From positions 1 to 64,000 of the forward strand of contig JAUSMA010000017.1 of NCBI GenBank assembly GCA_030645475.1: a stretch of 64,000 nt of DNA. Direction: 5' to 3'. Under the pieces are notes generated by a model. It worked only from the letters and a program-made list of their open reading frames with translations, searched no databases and was not told the DNA's origin. The position numbers and the translations under genes were made by a program. This document shows positions 29,154-36,997 of the stretch, piece by piece. Positions within the stretch are counted from its first letter, which is position 1. Each line of letters begins with the position of its first letter. Origin of the DNA: Nitrospirota bacterium. GTDB taxonomy: Bacteria; Nitrospirota; Nitrospiria; Nitrospirales; Nitrospiraceae.

Positions 29154-30932
29154 ATGCGAACGTTTCGAATCGCCATGGTGCAGATGAATCCGACGGTCGG
29201 GGATCTGGACGGGAATGTCCGCCGGATTACTGGCTGGTTGCGCGAGGCGAGGAAGGCGAAGGCCGATTTGGTGGCCTTCCCGGAGCTGGCGATCACCGGC
29301 TACCCACCAGAAGATCTTTTATTGAAACCACGTTTTATTGCGGACAATCGCCGTGCGCTTCAAGAAATAGTCCGTCATTGCCGGGGCCTTGCCGCAGTGG
29401 TGGGCTACGTCAGCCAGAGCGATGGCCCCGATCCAAAGCCAGCTCGCTCGTCGGTCGTACCGGCCGGTGCTCACGAGCTCTACAATGCGGCGGCGGTCAT
29501 TGCCGATCAGACACTCGTCACGACCTATTGTAAGTGGTACTTGCCGAACTACGGGGTGTTCGACGAGAGCCGGTATTTCTATCCTGGCAGGCGGCTTCCG
29601 CTCATTCGCCTGCGCGGCACGGTGGTCGGGGTCAATATTTGCGAAGATGTCTGGTTGCCGGAAGGGCCCACTCGTTTCCAGGCGGCGGCGGGCGCCGAAG
29701 TGATCGTGAATATCAATGCGTCGCCGTTTCATTTGGGCAAGAGCCGGATACGCGAGCAGATGCTGGCAACCCGCGCGCGGGAAAACGGGGTGGTGCTCAC
29801 CTATACCAATATCGTTGGCGGGCAAGATGAACTGGTGTTTGACGGGAATAGTGTGATCCTCGATCACCGGGGCGAGGTCATCGCGCGGGGGAAAGCGTTT
29901 GAAGAAGACTTGATCGTTGCTGACCTCAACATGGAGGCGGTCGCGCGAGAGCGGCGCACTCAGGGGAGGAAAAAAGTTTTGCCGAAACAGGTGGCCGCTG
30001 CGGTGGAGATGTGCAACGCCGCGCTTCCTATCCTTTCAAAGACTCGGGTGCGTGCAGTTCCCGATATGGTAGCAGCCATGGATCCGCTGGAGGAGGTCTA
30101 CCTGGCACTCACGTTGGGGGTGCGAGATTACGTGAGGAAGAATGGATTTGCCCGAGCTGTGATCGGCTTGAGCGGGGGAGTGGACTCGGCGTTGACCGCC
30201 GTGCTTGCCGTGGATGCGCTCGGCGCCGAGAACGTCTGGGGTCTATTCATGCCGTCGCCCTATACGTCACAAGATAGTTATGAAGATGTCGCAGAGCTGG
30301 GGGCACGACTCGGGATCTCTGTCCGGACTCTCCCCATCACGAAGCTGTTCGATACATACCGGGATGCGCTTGTGAAGACGTTTGAGGGGCGGGCACCCGA
30401 TACGACGGAGGAGAATCTCCAAGCCCGCATTCGGGGCAATCTCCTCATGGCCTTCTCCAATAAGTTCGGCCATCTGGTGCTCACCACGGGCAACAAGAGC
30501 GAGATGAGTGTCGGGTATGCCACGTTGTACGGCGATATGGCCGGCGGATTTGCCGTGATCAAAGATGTTCCCAAGACGATGGTGTATGATTTGGCGCGGC
30601 TTCGCAATCTCAGAGGCTCGGCCCCGGTCATTCCCAAACGGACGTTAAGCCGGTCCCCGACCGCCGAATTGAGGCCCGATCAGAAGGATGAAGATTCGTT
30701 GCCGCCTTATGAGGTCCTCGATCCCATTCTTCAGGCCTATGTGGAAGAAGACCGGTCCCTCGAAGAAATCGTCGTCGCAGGGTACGACCGCGCGACGGTG
30801 GCACGGGTGATGGCGATGGTCGATGGCAGCGAGTACAAGCGCCGGCAGGCGCCGATCGGCATCAAAATTACGCACCGGGCCTTGGGTAAGGACCGGCGGA
30901 TGCCGATTACGAACGGCTATCGTAATCGATAG
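29154..30932 (+). CDS. nadE: Glutamine-dependent NAD+ synthetase
   Basis: The protein of about 592 residues joins an N-terminal nitrilase-type glutaminase (catalytic Glu in AFPELAITGYPPEDLL, Lys in YCKWYLPNYGVFDE, Cys in VNICEDVW) to a C-terminal synthetase with the P-loop GLSGGVDSALT and TTGNKSEMSVGYATLYGD. It converts deamido-NAD to NAD with glutamine as nitrogen donor. An ATG at 29136 is in frame; 29154 is preferred because GGTGGT precedes it. It follows the ANTAR gene by 108 bases. Confidence 0.95.
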   Translation: MRTFRIAMVQMNPTVGDLDGNVRRITGWLREARKAKADLVAFPELAITGYPPEDLLLKPRFIADNRRALQEIVRHCRGLAAVVGYVSQSDGPDPKPARSSVVPAGAHELYNAAAVIADQTLVTTYCKWYLPNYGVFDESRYFYPGRRLPLIRLRGTVVGVNICEDVWLPEGPTRFQAAAGAEVIVNINASPFHLGKSRIREQMLATRARENGVVLTYTNIVGGQDELVFDGNSVILDHRGEVIARGKAFEEDLIVADLNMEAVARERRTQGRKKVLPKQVAAAVEMCNAALPILSKTRVRAVPDMVAAMDPLEEVYLALTLGVRDYVRKNGFARAVIGLSGGVDSALTAVLAVDALGAENVWGLFMPSPYTSQDSYEDVAELGARLGISVRTLPITKLFDTYRDALVKTFEGRAPDTTEENLQARIRGNLLMAFSNKFGHLVLTTGNKSEMSVGYATLYGDMAGGFAVIKDVPKTMVYDLARLRNLRGSAPVIPKRTLSRSPTAELRPDQKDEDSLPPYEVLDPILQAYVEEDRSLEEIVVAGYDRATVARVMAMVDGSEYKRRQAPIGIKITHRALGKDRRMPITNGYRNR

Positions 30933-30947
30933 GCCGCGATATGCTGG

Positions 30948-31934
30948 TTACGGGGCTGTTTGCTGTGGTTTTGAGGGGAGCGCGGGTTTTCGCTTCTGGC
31001 TGTCGGGCTTGGCCGTTTGGCTGTCGAGTTGTTTCCGAACCGATTGCAGTTCCTTCCTGAGAACTTCCAACTCCAAGTCTTTCTTGATGACGAGATCCTT
31101 CAACGTATGGATTTCTGCTTCGCGTTGAGCAAGCGATTCTGACTGGTTCTCGGATCGTTTGGCTCCTGCGAGGGGCTCTCGATTCGACGTAGCCTCTTGT
31201 TGGACCAAGGGCAAAGCCTGCTCAATGGCTGCTATCGATGGCGATGCATGCTGAAGCAGCTGATAATCGATGGCGAGAAACCTGTCGGTGGAGCTTCCCC
31301 CTGCCGGATAGTGAAAACTATCGGACCGTTGGGCCGCGCTCGGTGTGAAGAGCAGGGTTCGGTTCGAGAGGCCAGAGGGATCTGGTAGGCGCCGGTGGGC
31401 TGGGTCGTTGGTGTGAGGCTGGCCCGGTGCATATCGGTATTGCGAGAGTGTGACATACAGCGAGAGCCCATAGGCGTAGAGGGAGCCGGCTGTAGTCTCT
31501 GTAACGGAGTGCTCCAAGCGCCCCGTGCCTTGGCGAGGACTAGTGACCTGAAATGACACAGCCTCTCCCGTTCCCGCGGTCGTCAGGGCTTTGGCAATTC
31601 TGGGAGTGAGGAACTGAACTTCTTCCGGCGAAAAAACCGGGACAGGAGAAGCTGATCCTGCCAGTAGGTCTTGGAGTCCTCTCTGCTGTTCCTGGACCCG
31701 CATCCCGCTCAAGACTCGGGCGATGAGGGCTGGTTCCATGTGGATCGGGTGACTGGCCTGAATCGACCGGTCAGATAGGGCCTGAAGGGATACGGTTCCT
31801 CGGGGATCTTCAGAAAGAACTCGACCTGTCTGGCCGGTTGCGCTACAGGCTGTGCCGCTTAAGCAGGCTAGCGCGAGTAATAACAATGCCTTGCGAAGGC
31901 GACTAAATGTCGAAGAGAGGAATAAGAGAGCCAT
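30948..31934 (-). CDS. Putative lipoprotein with C-terminal coiled coil
   Basis: The 328-residue product has a signal sequence with a lipobox-like end (LLLLALACLSGTAC), a middle domain that I do not recognise, and a C-terminal helix rich in Leu, Glu and Lys (LKDLVIKKDLELEVLRKEL) with a Lys/Pro/Ser tail. It is transcribed towards nadE and ends 15 bp from it. Its role is unknown; an envelope location is likely. Confidence 0.75.
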   Translation of the reverse strand: MALLFLSSTFSRLRKALLLLALACLSGTACSATGQTGRVLSEDPRGTVSLQALSDRSIQASHPIHMEPALIARVLSGMRVQEQQRGLQDLLAGSASPVPVFSPEEVQFLTPRIAKALTTAGTGEAVSFQVTSPRQGTGRLEHSVTETTAGSLYAYGLSLYVTLSQYRYAPGQPHTNDPAHRRLPDPSGLSNRTLLFTPSAAQRSDSFHYPAGGSSTDRFLAIDYQLLQHASPSIAAIEQALPLVQQEATSNREPLAGAKRSENQSESLAQREAEIHTLKDLVIKKDLELEVLRKELQSVRKQLDSQTAKPDSQKRKPALPSKPQQTAP

Positions 31935-32061
31935 AGGTGCGGCAAATCTAGCATAGATGGCAGATCACCGCCAGGATGGAGAGGTCGTGCGGTCGTTCAC
32001 TGAGGGTGCCAGTCTCGTGAGATGTGCCATTCCCCTCTTTCGTATAGGGCGCGCAAAGGCG

Positions 32062-32091
32062 TTGACAGATTTTCCGGGAGCATGTTACAAG
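32062..32091 (+). promoter_or_regulatory. Promoter candidate for the porin-amt-gln operon
   Basis: TTGACA at 32062-32067 is followed 18 bases later by TACAAG with TG one base before it (extended -10 pattern). Transcription would start close to 32098, just before the first ANTAR-type hairpin at 32107. The cyanate operon leader has a similar arrangement at 41166. Confidence 0.5.
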
Positions 32092-32106
32092 AGTCCCCAT
32101 CGGACA

Positions 32107-32198
32107 GGGGAACAACGGCGTTTCCCACCGGCCTCAAGATAGTACGGCATGGACAATGGCGTCCTCCGGCCCAAACGGGCTAGAGGGCGTTTTTTTTT
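32107..32198 (+). promoter_or_regulatory. ANTAR-type dual-hairpin antitermination element, porin-amt leader
   Basis: Hairpin P1 (32107-32126) has a 7-pair stem closing the loop AACGGC. After a 24-base linker, P2 (32151-32164) has stem GGAC/GTCC and loop AATGGC. Both loops have A at position 1 and G at position 4, the pattern recognised by ANTAR proteins. The 3' arm of P2 lies inside the left arm of the terminator at 32160, so P2 and terminator exclude each other. P2 is short (4 pairs). Binding by an ANTAR protein would allow read-through into the porin and nitrogen genes. Confidence 0.8.
32160..32198 (+). terminator. Regulated intrinsic terminator in the porin-amt leader
   Basis: Thirteen bases at 32160-32172 pair with 32177-32189 with one mismatch and two wobble pairs, around a four-base loop, followed by nine T. 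It lies 210 bp before the porin start, so it is an attenuator rather than the end of an upstream gene. Confidence 0.88.
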
Positions 32199-32312
32199 GA
32201 CCGCATTCGAGCAGTCTGAGTGGCGAGGAACATGAGAAGCGAGATGTATGTATTGGCTGGTGGGAATCAATGTGGAGCTGAAAATCGAATGGGCTTGGAG
32301 GGGCTGGAGGTT

Positions 32313-32346
32313 GCGCACAATGGCGTGCGTGGCGACAACGTCGTCG
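32313..32346 (+). promoter_or_regulatory. Second pair of hexaloop hairpins in the porin leader (tentative)
   Basis: A 6-pair stem (32313-32318 with 32325-32330) closes AATGGC, and two bases later a 4-pair stem (32333-32336 with 32343-32346) closes AACGTC. Both loops have A1 and G4. No terminator follows, so it may be chance, a binding relic, or a translational control site upstream of the ATG at 32409. Confidence 0.35.
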
Positions 32347-32408
32347 AGGTGAACGAGAGAAGGTTTGTGAGTCACAACATCACCAATCGGACGAGGGAGG
32401 CCGTCATT

Positions 32409-33722
32409 ATGTCAGTACGCAGTCTTATCGGGATAGGAATCTGCGCGTTGGTTTCGCTGCTGGGTAGCCAGGCTGCCTTGGCTCAAGTGGCTCCACCGAC
32501 GCCTGCGCCGACCGTGCAAGAGCGGTTGGAGGCGTTGGAGAAGAAGTCGGATGCGCCGTCGTTGTGGAAGACTCTGGGGTTCAAGGCCTCTGGGTTTCTG
32601 GATGTGGCTTATACGCAGAACTTCAACAATCCGAACACCAACCTCAATCAACTGCATATCTTCGACACGAATGCCAACGGCTTCATGCCGCACCTGGCCC
32701 AGCTCATGCTGGAGCGGCCGGCCGATGCCGCCGGCAGCGGCATGGATCGGGCCGGTTTTCGCGCGCGGCTGAATTTCGGGTCCGATGCCCGAGTCACCAG
32801 GGCCCGGACCAACTTTCAACCGGGCACCAGCAACAACGAGATGGATTTCCAAGAACTCTATGCCGAGTACATCCTCCCGGTCGGCAATGGGCTGAAAATT
32901 CAAGCTGGCAAGATCAACACCTTGATCGGCTATGAAGTGATCAACAGTTATGAAAACCCGAACTTCTCGCGCAGCTTCATGTTCGGCTTGGGCCAAGCCT
33001 TTACGACGACGGGCGTGCGCATGACGTATACCTTCAATCCGCTCGTGACCGCGTCGATCGGCGTGATCAACGGCTGGGACAACATCGACGACAACAACAA
33101 GGGGAAATCGTTTGAATGGTTGGTGGCCCTTACCCCCCACGAGAAGATCGGCGTGAGCTTCTACGGGTCCTATGGCGCGGAGCAATCGAACAGCCAAGGG
33201 GCGGCTGCCTTCACCACCCAGGCCGATCCGACGGCTAAGCGGACGGTGGTGGGGTCGATCATCACGTTGAAGCCCACCGACAAGGATACCGTGATCCTGG
33301 AACCCTATTACGGCAATGAGGGCAATGCCAGCACGGTCAAGGGCGCGAAGAATGCCCGTTGGAACGGATTTGCTGGCTACTTAATCCATGATTTCACCGA
33401 TCAATGGAGCGCCAGATTCCGTGGAGAGATCTTCGAAGATGCCGGGGGCGCCCGGACCTGTACGGGCGGTGTGAATTTCGCTGGAGGTGCCAATACCTGT
33501 GCCAGCGGCAGTTCGGGTGCTGGCGTGATCACGGCGGGAGCCGGTGGGATTCCCCAAACCCTCTGGGAGAATACCTTCACATTGCAATACAAGCCCTTTC
33601 CGTCTCTGATCACGCGGACCGAGTTCCGGTACGACAAATCAGATAAGAACGTCTTCTTGTACGGCAGCCGGCCTGTCAACAACCAAGAAACCCTGTCATT
33701 CCAAGTCATTTACCTGTTCTGA
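32409..33722 (+). CDS. Outer-membrane porin, beta-barrel family
   Basis: The 437-residue product has a signal peptide ending SQAALAQ, a short predicted coiled coil (VQERLEALEKKSD), and a barrel with many alternating strands, LQIQAGKINT-like residues (LKIQAGKINTLIGYEVINSY) and a C-terminal phenylalanine (FQVIYLF). It resembles the proteobacterial BBP2/OprB-like putative porins. The frame is open from 32220, but the ATG at 32409 behind GAGGGAGG places the signal peptide first. It heads the operon with two amt genes, so it probably admits small nitrogen compounds (inference). Confidence 0.85.
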   Translation: MSVRSLIGIGICALVSLLGSQAALAQVAPPTPAPTVQERLEALEKKSDAPSLWKTLGFKASGFLDVAYTQNFNNPNTNLNQLHIFDTNANGFMPHLAQLMLERPADAAGSGMDRAGFRARLNFGSDARVTRARTNFQPGTSNNEMDFQELYAEYILPVGNGLKIQAGKINTLIGYEVINSYENPNFSRSFMFGLGQAFTTTGVRMTYTFNPLVTASIGVINGWDNIDDNNKGKSFEWLVALTPHEKIGVSFYGSYGAEQSNSQGAAAFTTQADPTAKRTVVGSIITLKPTDKDTVILEPYYGNEGNASTVKGAKNARWNGFAGYLIHDFTDQWSARFRGEIFEDAGGARTCTGGVNFAGGANTCASGSSGAGVITAGAGGIPQTLWENTFTLQYKPFPSLITRTEFRYDKSDKNVFLYGSRPVNNQETLSFQVIYLF

Positions 33723-33745
33723 ACAGGAGAGGAAAGGACCTCATC

Positions 33746-35128
33746 ATGAACCGATATCTTCGTATCATGACATCGATGCTTCCCGTCCTAGCCTGCGCCA
33801 TCTTGGTGGGGACGACGGGTCTCTATGCACAAGACGCGGGGGCACCAGCTCCCGCAGCCCCGGTTGTCGCAGCTCCGGAAGCGGCGGCCGTGCCAGCTGC
33901 ACCGAAGATCGACACCGGAGACACCACCTGGGTCTTGGTCTCCACGGCGCTGGTGCTCGCGATGACGGCGCCGGGCCTTGCGCTGTTCTATGGAGGCATG
34001 GTGCGTTCGAAAAATGCGCTGGGGACGATCATGCAGAGTTTTGTGATTCTCTGTCTGATCAGCATCCAGTGGGTCTTGTGGGGCTACAGTTTGGCCTTCG
34101 GGCCGGATAAGGGGCACCTGATCGGGGGGCTCGAATGGATCGGACTTAATGGGGTTGGCTTGGAGCCGAATGCCGATTATGCGGCGACGATTCCGCATCA
34201 AGCCTTCATGATTTTTCAGATGATGTTTGCGGTCATCACGCCCGCGCTCATCACGGGGGCGGTGGCGGAACGGATGAAGTTCAGCGCCTTTCTGGTGTTT
34301 ACCCTGCTTTGGGCAACCTTCATCTACGATCCCTTGGCCCATTGGGTGTGGGCGGTCGGGGGCTGGGTCCGAAACCTTGGAGCCCTGGACTTCGCCGGTG
34401 GAACGGTTGTCCACATTAGTTCCGGTGCCGCTGCCTTGGCCTGTGCCATCGTGTTGAGGAAGCGGTTGGGTTACGGCAGGGAACATATGGTCCCGCATAA
34501 TTTGCCGATGACGGTCTTGGGTGCTTCCTTGCTCTGGTTCGGGTGGTTCGGGTTTAACTCTGGCAGCGCCGTCGCTTCCGGGGCGCTAGCGGTCAGTGCC
34601 TTTGTCGTCACCAATACGGCAGCCGCCGCCGCGGCCTTGGCCTGGATGATCGTGGAGTGGATGTATCGAGGCAAACCGACGGTGTTGGGCGCCGCGAGTG
34701 GTGCCGTTGCGGGGTTGGTGGCGATCACGCCGGCCTCCGGATTCGTCGGCCCAGTGGCGTCGATTGTGATCGGGCTAGTGGCGGGAGTCCTCTGTTATTT
34801 AGCGGTGTTGTGGAAGACCAAGTTGGGCTATGATGACGCCCTCGATGTGGTCGGCATTCATGGAGTCGGAGGTATCTGGGGTGCGCTGGCAACCGGCCTC
34901 TTCGCGTCGAAGGCGATCAATGCCGCAGGCGCAGACGGTCTGTTTTATGGCAATCCGGCACAGTTGGGCATCCAGGCGATGGCCGTCCTGGTCTCGGTCG
35001 TGTTTGCGTTTGTCGGGACCTTTGTGATTCTGAAGTTGGTCGATGGAGTGATCGGGTTGCGTGTGAGTGAAGAAGATGAGCGAAAGGGCCTCGATCTCAG
35101 TCAACATGATGAACGGGCCTATTCGTAA
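33746..35128 (+). CDS. amt: Ammonium transporter (first copy)
   Basis: The 460-residue Amt/MEP/Rh protein has a cleavable signal sequence and Ala/Pro-rich leader, then eleven membrane segments. The pore histidines are in GGTVVHISSGAAAL and VVGIHGVGGIWGAL. The C-terminal tail (LRVSEEDERKGLDLSQHDER) is the PII-responsive region. It is 23 bp after the porin gene and closely similar to the next gene. Confidence 0.95.
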   Translation: MNRYLRIMTSMLPVLACAILVGTTGLYAQDAGAPAPAAPVVAAPEAAAVPAAPKIDTGDTTWVLVSTALVLAMTAPGLALFYGGMVRSKNALGTIMQSFVILCLISIQWVLWGYSLAFGPDKGHLIGGLEWIGLNGVGLEPNADYAATIPHQAFMIFQMMFAVITPALITGAVAERMKFSAFLVFTLLWATFIYDPLAHWVWAVGGWVRNLGALDFAGGTVVHISSGAAALACAIVLRKRLGYGREHMVPHNLPMTVLGASLLWFGWFGFNSGSAVASGALAVSAFVVTNTAAAAAALAWMIVEWMYRGKPTVLGAASGAVAGLVAITPASGFVGPVASIVIGLVAGVLCYLAVLWKTKLGYDDALDVVGIHGVGGIWGALATGLFASKAINAAGADGLFYGNPAQLGIQAMAVLVSVVFAFVGTFVILKLVDGVIGLRVSEEDERKGLDLSQHDERAYS

Positions 35129-35158
35129 GGCAACGGGTGACCGAAGGCAAGGAGGACG

Positions 35159-36559
35159 ATGGTGATTGACCCTGCACGAATCGACAGTCGCAAGCGTAGG
35201 CGCCAAGGGGCGCTCAGTGTCATAGGCCTGACTATCGCGGTCGTGATGCTGGGAACCTTGGCGGTCTTCACAGGGTCAGTCGCGGCGCAGGATACAGCGG
35301 CCGCATCGGCTCAAGCCGTCGCCGCAATTCCTGTGCTGAAGATCGATACGGGGGACACGGCCTGGGTCCTCACCTCCACGGCGCTGGTGCTGGCGATGAC
35401 GATGCCGGGCTTAGCGCTGTTCTACGGAGGACTTGTCCGGGGCAAAAACGTCCTGGGGACGATCATGCAGAGCATCGTCATTCTCTGTCTGGTCAGCCTC
35501 CTCTGGATTCTTGTCGGCTATAGCCTGGCGTTCGGCCCCGACAAGGGCGGTCTCATCGGGGGCCTTGAATGGATCGGGTTGAGCGGGGTGGGGAGCGAGC
35601 CCCATCCAGTGTATGGCCCTACGATTCCTCACCAAGTGTTCATGTTATTCCAGCTCATGTTTGCGGCCATTACGCCGGCCTTGATTACGGGGGCGGTGGC
35701 TGAGCGGATGAAGTTTTCCGCGCTGCTGCTGTTCGCGGCCTTGTGGTCCCTGGTGATTTATACGCCGGTGGCCCATTGGATCTGGGGAGGCGGATGGTTG
35801 GGGAAGATGGGCGCGTTAGATTTCGCCGGAGGCGCGGTGGTGCATATCAGCTCCGGTGTGAGTGCCTTGGTCTGTGCCATCGTGCTAGGCAAACGGAAGG
35901 GGCATGGAGCCGATTACATGGCTCCGCATAACCTGCCGTTCACGTTGTTGGGGACCGGTCTTTTGTGGTTTGGCTGGTTCGGATTCAACGCAGGCAGTGC
36001 GTTGGGTGCGAATGGGCTGGCCGCGAGTACCTTCTTGGCGACCCATGCGGCAGCGGCCGCAGCGGCGTTGGTCTGGATGGGGGTCGAGTGGGCGCATCGC
36101 GGGAAACCCACCGTCCTTGGTCTGGCCAGTGGCGCGGTAGCCGGTCTGGCCACCGTGACCCCGGCCTCCGGGTATATCGGACCGTTCTCCGCGATCATAA
36201 TTGGTGTTTTTGCTGGGATTCTGTGCTATTTCGCCGTTGTGTGGAAGGGGAGGATGGGCTATGATGACTCGCTCGATGTCGTGGGAATCCACGGTGTGGG
36301 CGGCGTCTTCGGCATCCTCGCGACGGGGGTCTTCGCCTCCAAGGCCATCAATGCCGCCGGGGCAGACGGGCTCTTGTTCGGAAATGCAGGGCAACTTGGG
36401 ATTCAGGCGATCATGGTCGCGGCGGTGGCGCTGTTTTCCGTGATCGGGACCTGGGTTATCTTGAAGGTCGTTGATGCAGCAGTTGGGCTGCGGGTCGCCC
36501 CGGAAGACGAATCGACGGGGTTGGACCTCAGTCAACACAACGAGCGGGCCTATTCATAA
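35159..36559 (+). CDS. amt: Ammonium transporter (second copy)
   Basis: The 466-residue paralogue of the preceding gene keeps the pore histidines (GGAVVHISSGVSAL and VVGIHGVGGVFGIL) and the tail LRVAPEDESTGLDLSQHNER. The leader peptide differs. The ATG follows AAGGAGGA. It precedes glnB, the usual Amt regulator, by 97 bp, which supports PII gating of both transporters. Confidence 0.95.
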   Translation: MVIDPARIDSRKRRRQGALSVIGLTIAVVMLGTLAVFTGSVAAQDTAAASAQAVAAIPVLKIDTGDTAWVLTSTALVLAMTMPGLALFYGGLVRGKNVLGTIMQSIVILCLVSLLWILVGYSLAFGPDKGGLIGGLEWIGLSGVGSEPHPVYGPTIPHQVFMLFQLMFAAITPALITGAVAERMKFSALLLFAALWSLVIYTPVAHWIWGGGWLGKMGALDFAGGAVVHISSGVSALVCAIVLGKRKGHGADYMAPHNLPFTLLGTGLLWFGWFGFNAGSALGANGLAASTFLATHAAAAAAALVWMGVEWAHRGKPTVLGLASGAVAGLATVTPASGYIGPFSAIIIGVFAGILCYFAVVWKGRMGYDDSLDVVGIHGVGGVFGILATGVFASKAINAAGADGLLFGNAGQLGIQAIMVAAVALFSVIGTWVILKVVDAAVGLRVAPEDESTGLDLSQHNERAYS

Positions 36560-36644
36560 ACAGACCATGACACTATTGACCATGCAATCATGCCGGCGAT
36601 CCTCGCGACGATGAATGATCAGCGTCCTCGGGTCAGCCAGGTAA

Positions 36645-36995
<351 letters not shown>

Positions 36996-36997
36996 CG

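Noticed and set aside
32220-32408. An N-terminal extension of the porin
   Set aside because: The extra 63 residues would precede the signal peptide and span the leader; the ATG at 32409 has a good ribosome-binding site.
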